NCBI GenBank assembly: GCA_028696165.1
Contig: JAQVHQ010000012.1
Location: 1-64,000, forward strand
DNA length: 64,000 bases
Direction: 5' to 3'
From: Lachnospiraceae bacterium
GTDB lineage: Bacteria; Bacillota; Clostridia; Lachnospirales; Lachnospiraceae
The notes beneath the pieces were generated by a model. It searched no databases, was not told the DNA's origin, and was given only the letters and a program-made list of their open reading frames with translations. Shown here one piece after another: positions 25,837 to 35,272 of the stretch. The translations under genes and the position numbers were made by a program. Each line of letters begins with the position of its first letter. Position 1 is the first letter of the stretch.

Positions 25837-26931
25837 ATGTATGATTATCTTATTGTAGGGGCTGGTTTGTATGGGGCTGTGTTTGCCTGCGAGATGAAGA
25901 AGGCGGGGAAGAAATGTCTTGTGATTGAGCGTAGGAATCATATTGCCGGTAATGTTTTTACAGAGGAGATTGAGGGGATTCAGGTTCATCGTTATGGTGC
26001 TCATATTTTTCACACTTCAGATAAAGAGGTTTGGGATTATGTGAATGAGTTTGCGGAGTTTAATAATTATGTGAATGCTCCGGTGGCTGTTTATAAGGAT
26101 GAACTTTATAATTTGCCGTTTAATATGAATACGTTTAGCAAGATGTGGGGAATTAAGACTCCTGCTCAGGCGAAGGAGATGATTGCACGGCAGATTGAAA
26201 GTCTGGGGATTTCGGAACCTGGAAATTTAGAGGAGCAGGCACTTTCTCTGGTGGGTACGGATGTTTATGAGAAGTTGATTAAGGGGTATACAGAGAAGCA
26301 GTGGGGGCGCAGCTGTAAGGAACTGCCGGCTTTTATTATTAAGCGTTTGCCTTTGCGGTTTGTGTATGATAATAACTATTTTAATGACCGGTATCAGGGG
26401 ATTCCTGTAGGTGGTTATACGAAGCTGGTTGAGAAGCTTTTAGAGGGAACAGAAGTTTTACTGGATACGGACTATTTTGATTATGTGAAAGATCATTCCA
26501 AGGATGTGGAACGTGTTGTCTTTACAGGGATGATTGATGAGTACTTTGAGCATAGGCTGGGGTATTTGGAATATCGTTCTGTCCGGTTTGAGACGGAGAT
26601 TCTTGAGGAAGAAAATTATCAGGGAAATGCAGTTGTTAATTATACGGAAAGGGAAGTTCCTTTTACCAGAATTATTGAACATAAGCATTTTGAATTTGGA
26701 AAGCAGCCTAAGACTGTTATTTCAAGGGAATATCCTCAGGAATGGGATCCTGGAAAGGAACCTTTCTATCCGATTAATGATGAGAAGAATGGAAAACTGT
26801 ATGCAGAATATGAGCAGTTGGCTAAAGCGGAGAAAAATGTTATCTTTGGCGGACGGTTAGGGCAGTATCGCTATTATGATATGGATAAGGTGATTCGGGC
26901 AGCACTGGATGCAGTGCGGGCGGAAGTTTGA
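25837..26931 (+). CDS. glf: UDP-galactopyranose mutase
   Basis: A 364-residue flavoenzyme that converts UDP-galactopyranose to UDP-galactofuranose for cell-surface glycans. It has the N-terminal FAD-binding motif IVGAGLYGAVFACEMKKAGK and the GLF signature HIAGNVFTE ... VHRYGAHIFHT. Catalytic-region motifs include YTEKQWGR, LPLRFVYDNNYFNDRYQGIP and the C-terminal GRLGQYRYYDMDKVI. ATG 25837 was chosen because it directly starts the conserved FAD strand (MYDYLIVGAG). No other glycan genes are adjacent. The 5' half is unusually G/T-rich, fading toward the 3' end. Confidence 0.95.
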   Translation: MYDYLIVGAGLYGAVFACEMKKAGKKCLVIERRNHIAGNVFTEEIEGIQVHRYGAHIFHTSDKEVWDYVNEFAEFNNYVNAPVAVYKDELYNLPFNMNTFSKMWGIKTPAQAKEMIARQIESLGISEPGNLEEQALSLVGTDVYEKLIKGYTEKQWGRSCKELPAFIIKRLPLRFVYDNNYFNDRYQGIPVGGYTKLVEKLLEGTEVLLDTDYFDYVKDHSKDVERVVFTGMIDEYFEHRLGYLEYRSVRFETEILEEENYQGNAVVNYTEREVPFTRIIEHKHFEFGKQPKTVISREYPQEWDPGKEPFYPINDEKNGKLYAEYEQLAKAEKNVIFGGRLGQYRYYDMDKVIRAALDAVRAEV

Positions 26932-27017
26932 AGTTGCTATGCATGCGTAAAGAGATCCAGTGGACCTCTTTTAAGTGGAAAATATTAAATATATGACAGA
27001 GTACAAGGAGAATACAG

Positions 27018-27659
27018 ATGCTTGATAATATGACACAACGAAAAACAGTTTCCTGGGATGACCTTACTTTCCCGGAGAATTATTATGAGACTAGTGATGC
27101 GCTTATGCGATATGAAGTACTTCAGGATGCCATGAAAAATGGTGATAATGGAGAAGCAAACCAGATTCGTCTCCAGATGTGGGAAGATCGATATGGCAAA
27201 TATGATGGAACAAAACCTGAAGTGGATCACTATCTGAAACTTTGGTTGGATTTTCGTTTTGCGTATGAGAAACGGAAAAGTATCTTTGGGTTTGGTAATG
27301 CGAAAAAGTCTTTGCAAAAGGATCTGAATGCTATGGGATTTGAACGCACAAATGATAAAGGACAGATGGGTGAAGATATCCTCTTTGCAGAACTTCGTCA
27401 TATGGTTCGATTTTATCTTTCGCTTTGTATGAGCGATAAGACTTACCGTTCTTCATTTCTTGGGATTATGAGTATGAAAGATGAGAATGTAATTGATAAG
27501 ATTACCAGAGAAGTCTATGAGGTAGCTTGTGCAACACCAGAGTTTTACGGATTAACGAAGGAATATGAAGTTTTCACTAATGCAGCAATAGATGCCTTTA
27601 GTACTGATTTCCCTGAGATGAGCGGAACTTTGCATCGTTATATTAACGGGGAAGTGTAA
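27018..27659 (+). CDS. Conserved hypothetical protein, 213 residues
   Basis: A soluble, mainly helical protein with many aromatic and charged residues (DVDHYLKLWLDFRFAYEKRK-like segment, GEDILFAELRHMVRFYLSLC, FSTDFPEMSGTLHRYI). I do not recognise a catalytic motif; similar DUF proteins are found in Lachnospiraceae, but I cannot name the family with confidence. ATG 27018 lies behind AAGGAG. It has its own terminator and no obvious operon partner. Confidence 0.6.
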   Translation: MLDNMTQRKTVSWDDLTFPENYYETSDALMRYEVLQDAMKNGDNGEANQIRLQMWEDRYGKYDGTKPEVDHYLKLWLDFRFAYEKRKSIFGFGNAKKSLQKDLNAMGFERTNDKGQMGEDILFAELRHMVRFYLSLCMSDKTYRSSFLGIMSMKDENVIDKITREVYEVACATPEFYGLTKEYEVFTNAAIDAFSTDFPEMSGTLHRYINGEV

Positions 27660-27704
27660 AAAGTAATAGATAGGACCGTAAATGATGAGAGCAGGTCTCA
27701 TGTT

Positions 27705-27740
27705 AAGAAGCCTTTGTAGATTTTCAAAGGTTTCTTTTTT
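27705..27740 (+). terminator. Rho-independent terminator
   Basis: AAGAAGCCTTTG pairs with CAAAGGTTTCTT, then a T run. It lies 46 nt after the preceding stop. The following 27741-28000 bases are an AT-rich leader without further structure that I could see. Confidence 0.9.
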
Positions 27741-28013
27741 ATCATATTTTGCGGAAATGAAGAAGTTTAAAATATAAGTAAAAATAAACCAGCTATGATT
27801 AAAAAGGGATTTGCACTGTTGTTTGCGCTCATTATTCTTTTATATCTTGTGAAAAATTGCTTATAGGTGTAATTCTAAGAGTGTCTTAGAGATATGCAAA
27901 AAAACTATGGAAAACTATGAATTATAAGCATTGTACTTTGAAAACAAAAAGTGCAATAATTAATTAAGAGCAAACTAGGATTCCTGGATTTTGAAGTTGA
28001 GAGGAGACATTAA

Positions 28014-28877
28014 ATGAAATCAAAAGTATATTTTTCAAAAGAAATCACACCAGAAAAAGTTGTAGAGATGTATAAAGTAATCGGTAAAGCGTTACCCGGA
28101 AAAGTGGCTGTAAAGCTTCATTCAGGAGAAGCCGGAAATCAGAATTTTCTGAAGCCGGAATTTTGGAAACCAATGATTGATTATGTGAAAGGAACAGTCG
28201 TTGAGTGTAATACCGCATATCCGGGAGAACGTGATACAACAGAAAAGCATTTGAAAACAATTGAGAATCATGGATGGAATAAATACTTTGATGTAGACAT
28301 CATGGATGCGGAAGGTCCTGATTTGGAACTTGCAATTCCAAATGGCAAATGTATCAAGAAAAACTTTGTGGGCAAACATGTTGCAGATTATGATTCTATG
28401 CTTGTACTTTCTCATTTCAAAGGACATCCAATGGGGGGATTTGGAGGCGCGTTAAAGCAGCTGTCTATCGGTGTTGCCTCATCTGCAGGAAAAGAATATA
28501 TTCACGGTGCCGGTGACCCTGTGGCTTTTATGGATGCAGATCATGATTCATTTTTAGAATCCATGGCGGATGCGGCAGAATCTGTAGTAGAGTATTTCAA
28601 AGGAAACATGGTATTTGTCAATGTTATGAAGAATATGTCAGTAGACTGTGACTGCTGTGCAGTGGCAGAAGATCCCTGTATGAAAGATATGGGAATATTA
28701 GTATCCTTAGATCCTATTGCTATTGACCAGGCCTGCCTGGATTTGGTATATGCTTCTGATGATCCGGGAAGAGACCATCTGGTAGAACGTATCGAGACAC
28801 GCAATGGTATTCATACAGTAGAGACAGCAGCAGAACTGGGGTATGGCTCCAGAGAGTATGAATTATTGGAAATATAA
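28014..28877 (+). CDS. DUF362 domain protein
   Basis: A 287-residue protein of the DUF362 family, whose members are often found fused to or near ferredoxin-type Fe-S domains. It has KVAVKLHSGEAGNQNFLKPE, VECNTAYPGERDTT, VLSHFKGHPMGGFGGALKQL and a Cys cluster DCDCCAVAEDPC that could bind metal. No C-terminal 4Fe-4S domain is present. ATG 28014 follows GAGAGGAG. The biochemical role of the family is not established. Confidence 0.8.
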   Translation: MKSKVYFSKEITPEKVVEMYKVIGKALPGKVAVKLHSGEAGNQNFLKPEFWKPMIDYVKGTVVECNTAYPGERDTTEKHLKTIENHGWNKYFDVDIMDAEGPDLELAIPNGKCIKKNFVGKHVADYDSMLVLSHFKGHPMGGFGGALKQLSIGVASSAGKEYIHGAGDPVAFMDADHDSFLESMADAAESVVEYFKGNMVFVNVMKNMSVDCDCCAVAEDPCMKDMGILVSLDPIAIDQACLDLVYASDDPGRDHLVERIETRNGIHTVETAAELGYGSREYELLEI

Positions 28878-28896
28878 GAGAAAATAAAAGCAGAAG

Positions 28897-28945
28897 AAAA
28901 ACAGGTATTTGTGGTTTTGAATAGAAATCATAAATACCTGTTTTT
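28897..28945 (+). terminator. Rho-independent terminator
   Basis: AAAACAGGTATTT pairs with AAATACCTGTTTTT, 20 nt after the DUF362 stop. Confidence 0.9.
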
Positions 28946-28993
28946 CATGATCTAGGTTTATGATTTTAGGATATGATTTAAGTTTATCAATAT

Positions 28994-29022
28994 TTGTGTA
29001 TTTTTCAATTCTGTGTTATACT
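28994..29022 (+). promoter_or_regulatory. RNase J promoter
   Basis: TTGTGT (28994-28999), a 17-nt spacer and TATACT (29017-29022). Confidence 0.65.
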
Positions 29023-29029
29023 CAAAATA

Positions 29030-29170
29030 ATGTTTTGAACGAAAATAAATGAACATAGAGGAACGACTACTGTATCGGATATACTGTGTAAGCTCTTAAG
29101 GAGCCAATGGTGCCAAATTTTTGTTCAAGGTACACAACGCTTTGTGAAGAGAAAAGTCAATCACTTATAA
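29030..29170 (+). promoter_or_regulatory. Long 5' leader of RNase J gene
   Basis: A leader of about 165 nt separates the promoter from the TTG start. It contains possible short stems (GCTC-TTAAG-GAGC near 29092, GGTGCC near 29110) and GAAC/GTTC elements at its ends. It matches no riboswitch consensus I know. RNase J mRNA in Firmicutes could be autoregulated here; that is speculation. Confidence 0.35.
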
Positions 29171-29194
29171 GAGAAAAGAAGAGGTAAAAGAATA

Positions 29195-30871
29195 TTGTCA
29201 AGTAAAACAAACAAAAACGAAACTATGCCAGTGAAGATTATTCCATTAGGAGGTCTTGAGAAAATTGGTATGAACATAACTGCAATCGAATACAACGAAA
29301 CCATCGTAGTAGTAGACTGTGGTATTTCCTTCCCGGATGATGATATGTTAGGAATTGATAAAGTCATCCCGGACGTTACTTATCTTGTGGAAAATAAAGA
29401 ACGTGTGAAAGGATTTGTAATTACACATGGTCATGAAGATCATATTGGGGCACTTCCACTAATTCTTCCACAATTGAATGTTCCCATATATGCTACACAG
29501 TTAACTATGGGATTAATAGAACACAAATTAGAAGAAGCAAAAATATTAAAAAAGACCCGTCGAAAAGTAGTAAAACATGGAGGAAGAATCAACTTAGGTG
29601 AGATTAGTGTAGAGTTTATCAAAACCAATCACAGCATCGCAGGGGCATCCGCATTAGCAATCTATACACCGGCAGGCGTTATTCTGCACACCGGCGATTT
29701 TAAAATTGATTATACTCCGCTGTTTGGCGAAGCAATAGATTTACAGAGAATGGCAGTGCTGGGCAAAAAAGGAGTACTGGCTGTAATGAGTGACAGTACC
29801 AATGCTATGCGTCCCGGATTCACTCCATCAGAAGTAAAAGTAGCCAAAACATTTGACGACTTATTCCAGGAACATAATAACAGAAGAATGATCGTAGCGA
29901 CCTTCGCATCCAATGTAGACCGTGTACAGCAGATTATTCAGACAGCAAGCAAATATGGAAGAAAAGTAATTCTGCAGGGCCGAAGCATGGAAAATGTAAT
30001 CGACATTGCACAGAAATTAGAATACGTAAAAGTCCCTGACAACACTCTGATAAGCGTAGACGAGATGAAAAGATATCCCGACGAGCAGCTGGTCTTTATC
30101 ACCACAGGAAGTCAGGGCGAAGCAATGGCAGCCCTTACCAGAATGGCAGAAGGATATCATAAAAAAGTAAAAATCAAACCAAACGACGTAGTAGTATTTA
30201 GTTCAACTCCAATTCCAGGAAACGAAAAATCTGTATCCAAAGTGATAAACCTGTTAGAGGAGAGCGGAGCCAACGTAGTATTCCAGGATACCCATGTATC
30301 CGGACATGCATGCCAGGAAGAGATAAAACTCATCTACTCCCTGTTAAAACCAAAATACGCCATACCAGTCCACGGAGAATACAGATTCCTCCAGGCAGCA
30401 TCCAAACTGGTACAGTCCGTAGGCATAGCCCCTGAAAATACCTTCATTCTAAAATCCGGAGATGTCCTCTCCCTGACAGAAGAAGAAGGAAAAGTAACCG
30501 GAAAAGTTCCAGCAGGCGAAATCATGGTAGATGGTCTCGGAGTAGGAGACGTAGGAAACATCGTCCTAAGAGACCGCCAGAAACTCTCAGAAGACGGAAT
30601 CATCATAGTAGCCATGAGTCTGCAAAAAGAAGGCAACCAATTAGTAACCGGACCCGACATCATCTCCAGAGGGTTCATCTACGTAAGAGAATCCGGAGAA
30701 CTAAACAACCAGATGCGGACAGTAGCCTACGAAGCCGTCCTAAAAAGCCAGAAAAAAGAAAACTGCGACTGGGGTAAGATAAAAAAAGAAGTCCGCGACG
30801 AACTAAGCGAATTTCTCTGGAAAAAAATTAAAAGAACCCCGGTAATCCTGCCAATTATCATGGAAATCTAA
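29195..30871 (+). CDS. rnj: Ribonuclease J
   Basis: A 558-residue metallo-beta-lactamase/beta-CASP ribonuclease with 5'-3' exo- and endonuclease activity in mRNA decay and rRNA maturation. Motif II is FVITHGHEDHIGALP. Others are SIAGASALAIYTPAG, LHTGDFKID, MSDSTNAMRPG, beta-CASP FITTGSQGEAMAAL and HVSGHACQEE, and PVHGEYRFL. The TTG start at 29195 is preceded by GAAGAGG at good distance. Base composition changes along the gene: the last third is strongly A/C-ending on the coding strand, so its complement is G/T-rich toward giant hairpin 3. Confidence 0.95.
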   Translation: MSSKTNKNETMPVKIIPLGGLEKIGMNITAIEYNETIVVVDCGISFPDDDMLGIDKVIPDVTYLVENKERVKGFVITHGHEDHIGALPLILPQLNVPIYATQLTMGLIEHKLEEAKILKKTRRKVVKHGGRINLGEISVEFIKTNHSIAGASALAIYTPAGVILHTGDFKIDYTPLFGEAIDLQRMAVLGKKGVLAVMSDSTNAMRPGFTPSEVKVAKTFDDLFQEHNNRRMIVATFASNVDRVQQIIQTASKYGRKVILQGRSMENVIDIAQKLEYVKVPDNTLISVDEMKRYPDEQLVFITTGSQGEAMAALTRMAEGYHKKVKIKPNDVVVFSSTPIPGNEKSVSKVINLLEESGANVVFQDTHVSGHACQEEIKLIYSLLKPKYAIPVHGEYRFLQAASKLVQSVGIAPENTFILKSGDVLSLTEEEGKVTGKVPAGEIMVDGLGVGDVGNIVLRDRQKLSEDGIIIVAMSLQKEGNQLVTGPDIISRGFIYVRESGELNNQMRTVAYEAVLKSQKKENCDWGKIKKEVRDELSEFLWKKIKRTPVILPIIMEI

Positions 30872-30872
30872 T

Positions 30873-30924
30873 AAAACAGTGTACCCCCATTTTATGTATT
30901 TACATTAGGGGTACACTGTTTTTT
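30873..30924. terminator. Terminator after RNase J
   Basis: AAAACAGTGTACCCC pairs with GGGGTACACTGTTTTTT, immediately after the stop codon. Confidence 0.92.
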
Positions 30925-31068
30925 AGGTAAGACATTATAAAAATGAACTACTTTTTTAAGGTATAAATATAAAAAGTCTTGTCCATGAAAAAGGTTCTAG
31001 CATAAAATTGGGTATAAAATAAGAATTCTTCATGTCCACTGTATAGGGTACATTATAAAAATAATAGC

Positions 31069-31226
31069 GAGGCATATATAATACTTATTTAACGATATGC
31101 CACGTTAATAAGTATTATACGGGGCATGACAAATATATTTCTTAGTATATGCCACAATACATATAAAAGTTAATACAAATATGTGCAAAACGAGGCAGGA
31201 AAAACAACTACATTCCTATATGCCCC
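31069..31226. repeat. Phased GAGGCA/TGCCTC element, copy B (158 bp)
   Basis: Half-sites GAGGCA 31069, TGCCAC 31098, GGGGCA 31121, TGCCAC 31150, GAGGCA 31192 and TGCCCC 31221 are separated by 23, 17, 23, 36 and 23 nt. This is the same phasing as copy A at 22003, although the sequence between half-sites is almost unrelated. It is intergenic between rnj and arcC. Bases 30925-31068 and 31227-31382 show no gene. Confidence 0.7.
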
Positions 31227-31382
31227 TTCAAAATATAAAAACTTCAAAATATAAAACCTTCAAATACATGCAAAAATAGAAAAATTGAAGTTAAAAACTC
31301 TCAAAGCTGAAAAAAACTCAAAGAAAAAACATTCCATACTCCCCCCAAGTCATCCCATCACCTACCGCTACCACCACAACCA

Positions 31383-31665
31383 GGCAGAAATGCCAGCGGG
31401 AAGGCCAGGGAGAAACATCAGACAATTTGATAATCAGCGCAGTGCGTTTAGCAGGACTTAGATAAAAGAAACGGAAGGTGACCGATGGAATTGGGTTTCC
31501 CAAACCCAATTCCAAAACCACCCTGAGCGATGTTTTCATCAAAAAACATCACGAATGTGGTTGATTCGGTCAACTTCCGTTTCTTTTATCTTAGTCCTGC
31601 TTAACGCACGAAGCCTATCAAATTGTCTGATGTTTCTCCCTGGCCTTCCCGCTGGTATTTCTGCC
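31383..31665 (-). repeat. Giant hairpin 3 with conserved core (candidate structured RNA)
   Basis: Read on the minus strand. The outer stem GGCAGAAATACCAGCGGGAA continues to AGAAACATCAGACAA and pairs with 31383-31430. The inner stem AGATAAAAGAAACGGAAG is closed by its complement. The core 31487-31561 is ACCAC/GTGGT enclosing GATGTTTT-TTGATG-AAAACATC, then GGAATTGGGTTT-ggg-AAACCCAATTCC. It begins 17 nt after the arcC stop, in sense with arcC. Confidence 0.88.
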
Positions 31666-31682
31666 GTCCGCCCTCAAAAAAA

Positions 31683-32627
31683 TCAAAGATGAATCACAGT
31701 CCCCGTCTCCCCCTTCAACCCATCCTTAGCCTTACTAAGCAAAGTAATCATAGCTGTCCTATCCGTCCCAGACTCCGCAAATTCCACCGCAGCCTGTACC
31801 TTTGGCAGCATAGATCCAGGAGCAAACTGTCCCTCCGCAATATACCTCTTAGCATCCGCCACCGACATATCACTAATCCACTCTTCATTCTCCTTACCAA
31901 AATTCACCGCAACCTTCTCTACAGCAGTAAGAATAATCAGCATATCAGCTCCTAATTCCCGGGCTAAAAGAGCAGAAGCAAAATCCTTATCAATAACAGC
32001 GCTGGCACCTTTAAGATGATCTTCCTTCAAGACAACAGGAATACCACCGCCGCCGCAGGTAATCACAATCTTACCTGCATCCACCAGGCTGTTAATTGCA
32101 TCCATTTCCACAATCTCCACCGGTTTAGGCGAAGCAACAACCCGTCGATAACCACGTCCAGCATCTTCCTTCATAATATGCCCATAAGCTTTCGTCTGAA
32201 ACTGGGCATCTTCTTTAGTCAAAAATCGACCAATCGGTTTGGAAGGATTTTTAAAAGCAGGGTCATTTTCATCAACCCGCACCTGTGTTACCACAGTAAC
32301 AACCGGTGTTCGCATAAACCCGCGCTTGCGAAGTTCCTCACGCAGAGCATTCTGCAAATCATATCCGATATAGGCCTGACTCATGGCAACACAGACCGAG
32401 AGAGGAGTATTAGGCTGATTCGCATCCTCGCGGCTGAGAGCAGACATAGCATTATTAATCATGCCAACCTGAGGACCATTGCCGTGAACAACAACAACCT
32501 GATGACCTTCCTCAATCAGATCACACAGAGCCTGCGCCGTAGATTTAACAGCAATCATCTGCTCTGGCAGTGTATCTCCCAGGGCGTTTCCGCCCAGGGC
32601 AATTACAATCCTTTTTCGTTTAAACAT
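31683..32627 (-). CDS. arcC: Carbamate kinase
   Basis: A 314-residue amino-acid-kinase-fold enzyme that makes ATP from carbamoyl phosphate and ADP, releasing NH3 and CO2. Motifs include IVIALGGNALGDTLPEQ, VVVHGNGPQVGMINNA, VVASPKPVEIVE, ITCGGGGIPVV and the ATP site ASALLARELGADMLIILTAVE. It is the last gene of the ygeX-ygeY-ygeW-arcC operon. In purine breakdown it is the ATP-yielding step acting on the carbamoyl phosphate released by the YgeW step. The 3' third of the coding strand is notably G/T-rich. Confidence 0.95.
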   Translation of the reverse strand: MFKRKRIVIALGGNALGDTLPEQMIAVKSTAQALCDLIEEGHQVVVVHGNGPQVGMINNAMSALSREDANQPNTPLSVCVAMSQAYIGYDLQNALREELRKRGFMRTPVVTVVTQVRVDENDPAFKNPSKPIGRFLTKEDAQFQTKAYGHIMKEDAGRGYRRVVASPKPVEIVEMDAINSLVDAGKIVITCGGGGIPVVLKEDHLKGASAVIDKDFASALLARELGADMLIILTAVEKVAVNFGKENEEWISDMSVADAKRYIAEGQFAPGSMLPKVQAAVEFAESGTDRTAMITLLSKAKDGLKGETGTVIHL

Positions 32628-32648
32628 ATGCTACCTCCAGGGGTACTC

Positions 32649-33845
32649 TTATTTAAAAACACGAGGGGTACCTTTCTCTTCAAGTTTTTTAAGAATCTCC
32701 TGTGGATTTTCAAACTTAGCCAGGAAGATCATAGCAGCGATGATATATGGTTTAAAGCTGGCTTCTTTATAAAGTGGGCCACGATAACGGTCAAAGACAG
32801 ATGCATCAACTTCACCGGTTTCACAGCTTACGCCACTGATATCAGCCGGCAGACAGTGCAGATAGAGTGCTTTGCCATCTTTCGTCTTGGCCATCATCTC
32901 TTCTGTACACGCCCAATCTTTATGGGTAGCATTCTGTGCTAATAATTCCTGCTCTAATGCATCAATGCCGTCGAAATCACCTTTTCCATAGAGGTCAGTA
33001 CGTTTTTCCATAGCAGCAAAAGGAGCCCAGCTCTTTGGATATACGATATCTGCATCCTGGAAAGCTTCTTCCATACTGTTTACTTTTTTGAAAGAACCAC
33101 CGGATTTTTCAGCATTTGCTTTGGCAACTTCTTCAACTTCCGGGAAGATTTCATATCCTTCCGGATGAGCAAGTACAATATCCATACCAAATCGAGACAT
33201 AAGACCGATGACACCCTGAGGTACAGACAGTGGTTTTCCGTAAGAAGGAGAGTATGCCCATGTCATGGCAAGCTTTTTGCCTTTTAAGTTTTCTACGCCC
33301 CCAAACTGATGAATTATGTGAAGCATATCTGCCATAGCCTGAGTAGGATGATCGATATCACACTGCAGATTCACCAGTGTAGGTTTCTGCTCCAAGATAC
33401 CTTCTTTATTTCCCTGGGTAACAGCGTCCACAACTTCATGCATATAGGCATTTCCTTTCCCAATATACATATCATCACGAATACCGATGACATCAGCCAT
33501 GAAGGAAATCATATTAGCAGTTTCACGAACAGTTTCGCCATGAGCCACCTGAGATTTTCCTTCATCTAAGTCCTGTACTTCCAGTCCCAGCAGATTGCAG
33601 GCAGAAGCGAAAGAAAAGCGTGTACGGGTAGAATTATCACGGAATAAAGAGATTCCCAGACCACTTTCAAATACTTTGGTGGAAATATTATTCTCACGCA
33701 TATAACGAAGCGCATCTGCCATGGTAAATACAGCTTCGATTTCATCATCCGATTTCTCCCAGGTTAAGAAGAAATCTCCATTATACATATCTTTGAAGTT
33801 TAAAGCATTTAATTTGTCAATGTAACCTTGTAATTTTGCATCCAT
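32649..33845 (-). CDS. ygeW: Knotted carbamoyltransferase YgeW
   Basis: A 398-residue aspartate/ornithine-carbamoyltransferase-fold protein of the YgeW type. Carbamoyl-phosphate motifs are FRDNSTRTRFSFA and DIDHPTQAMADML. The substrate-side stretch MTWAYSPSYGKPLSVPQG and the HCLPADISGV loop separate it from ordinary ornithine transcarbamoylase. Work in E. coli and gut anaerobes places it in anaerobic purine breakdown, where it yields carbamoyl phosphate together with a diaminopropionate precursor. ATG 33845 has AGGAGG upstream. It lies 21 nt before arcC and 77 nt after ygeY. Confidence 0.92.
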   Translation of the reverse strand: MDAKLQGYIDKLNALNFKDMYNGDFFLTWEKSDDEIEAVFTMADALRYMRENNISTKVFESGLGISLFRDNSTRTRFSFASACNLLGLEVQDLDEGKSQVAHGETVRETANMISFMADVIGIRDDMYIGKGNAYMHEVVDAVTQGNKEGILEQKPTLVNLQCDIDHPTQAMADMLHIIHQFGGVENLKGKKLAMTWAYSPSYGKPLSVPQGVIGLMSRFGMDIVLAHPEGYEIFPEVEEVAKANAEKSGGSFKKVNSMEEAFQDADIVYPKSWAPFAAMEKRTDLYGKGDFDGIDALEQELLAQNATHKDWACTEEMMAKTKDGKALYLHCLPADISGVSCETGEVDASVFDRYRGPLYKEASFKPYIIAAMIFLAKFENPQEILKKLEEKGTPRVFK

Positions 33846-33922
33846 CTATATATCCTCCTGATTATTGTGATTGTTATCTGTTGATTCATGACATTTTAAG
33901 TCCAAAGTTGTTTGCATGGGTA

Positions 33923-35233
33923 TTATTTTATATAATTTATGGGCAGAACTGCATAGACAGCTGCGCAGGTGACAAGATCCTGTTTCCATGTTTTTTCATT
34001 AGGTGCGTGAGCCTGAGCCTCAGCGCCGGGACCAAATCCGATACATGGGATACCATTGCGGCCCATGATAGATACTCCATTCGTAGAGAAGGTCCATTTA
34101 TCAGTCAGTGGACGAGCCTGACGCATAGCTGCCGTTTCGGCAGAACCGATTCGTTTATCGCCATAGAGACTGGTGTAAGCACCTTCCAAAGCTTTTGTGA
34201 CTTCATGAGTTTTTGGAATAACCCATGTCGGGAAGTAGCATTCGATTTCATATACACATCCGGTGTAAGAAGGACGGTCATAGTTGTACATAGATACAAC
34301 CACATCATCACCGTATTTCTTCACATTAGGAAGATTCCGGATTTCGTCAAGACAGCTTTCCCAGGTTTCACCGGCAGTCATACGGCGATCCAGAGAAATG
34401 GCACAGGAATCTGCTACAGCACAACGGCTTGGAGAAGTATAGAAAATCTGAGAAACGGTCACAGTTCCGCGTCCTAAGAAATTAGCCTCTTCCCATTCAG
34501 GGTTGTATTTTTCATCCAGCATCTTAACCAGACCTTTGATTTCGGTGGTGTCGTCAGCATCATTTTCATTTAAAGAACGGATATCCTGAAGAATATCAGA
34601 CATTTTGTAGATGGCATTGTCGCCTCGTTCTGGTGCGGAACCGTGGCAGGAGATACCTTTTACATCTACACGGATTTCCATACGTCCGCGCTGTCCACGG
34701 TAGATTCCGCCGTCAGTAGGTTCAGTGGAAACTACGAATTCCGGACGGATCTTATCTTCATTAATGATATACTGCCAACAGAGTCCGTCACAGTCTTCTT
34801 CCTGTACAGTTCCCACAACCATGATTTTGGTGTCTTTAGGAATCAGATTCATCTCTTTCATGATTTTAGCACCATAGACAGAGGAAACGATTCCTCCGCA
34901 CTGATCAGAAGTCCCGCGTCCACCGATTTCTGTATCCGTTTCATATCCCTCATAAGGGTCAAACTCCCAGTTTGAGATATTACCGATGCCTACAGTGTCG
35001 ATATGTGCATCAAAAGCAATAATTTTGGATCCGGTACCCATATAACCGATGACATTTCCCTGTGGGTCAATCGTTACTTCATCGAAGCCGACTTTTTTCA
35101 TCTCTTCAGCGATAGTAGTGATATGAGCTTTTTCATCACAGCTTTCGCCAGGGTTTTTAACGATTGCCCGAAGAAATGCGGTCATATCTTCCTGATAACT
35201 TTGTGCAGCTTCTTTGATTTTGTTTACATCCAT
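33923..35233 (-). CDS. ygeY: YgeY-type M20 peptidase/deacetylase
   Basis: A 436-residue di-zinc M20/DapE hydrolase. Metal and catalytic residues are seen in [12 protein letters not shown] (His, Asp), [11 protein letters not shown] (bridging Asp), VQEEDCDG (catalytic Glu and metal Glu), STEPTDGG and the C-terminal [10 protein letters not shown] (His). Family members named YgeY are linked to selenium and purine metabolism. It probably hydrolyses a ureido or amide intermediate in purine ring breakdown. It sits between ygeX and ygeW in one operon. ATG 35233 follows GAGGAGG. Confidence 0.92.
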   Translation of the reverse strand: MDVNKIKEAAQSYQEDMTAFLRAIVKNPGESCDEKAHITTIAEEMKKVGFDEVTIDPQGNVIGYMGTGSKIIAFDAHIDTVGIGNISNWEFDPYEGYETDTEIGGRGTSDQCGGIVSSVYGAKIMKEMNLIPKDTKIMVVGTVQEEDCDGLCWQYIINEDKIRPEFVVSTEPTDGGIYRGQRGRMEIRVDVKGISCHGSAPERGDNAIYKMSDILQDIRSLNENDADDTTEIKGLVKMLDEKYNPEWEEANFLGRGTVTVSQIFYTSPSRCAVADSCAISLDRRMTAGETWESCLDEIRNLPNVKKYGDDVVVSMYNYDRPSYTGCVYEIECYFPTWVIPKTHEVTKALEGAYTSLYGDKRIGSAETAAMRQARPLTDKWTFSTNGVSIMGRNGIPCIGFGPGAEAQAHAPNEKTWKQDLVTCAAVYAVLPINYIK

Positions 35234-35272
35234 GATGTGTCCTCCTCTTTTTTGAACATTAAATTTTTTATT

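Noticed and set aside
31683..32942. Long plus-strand open frame inside arcC and ygeW
   Set aside because: It is a shadow of the well-supported minus-strand genes, with Asn/His/Ile-rich composition and no ribosome site.
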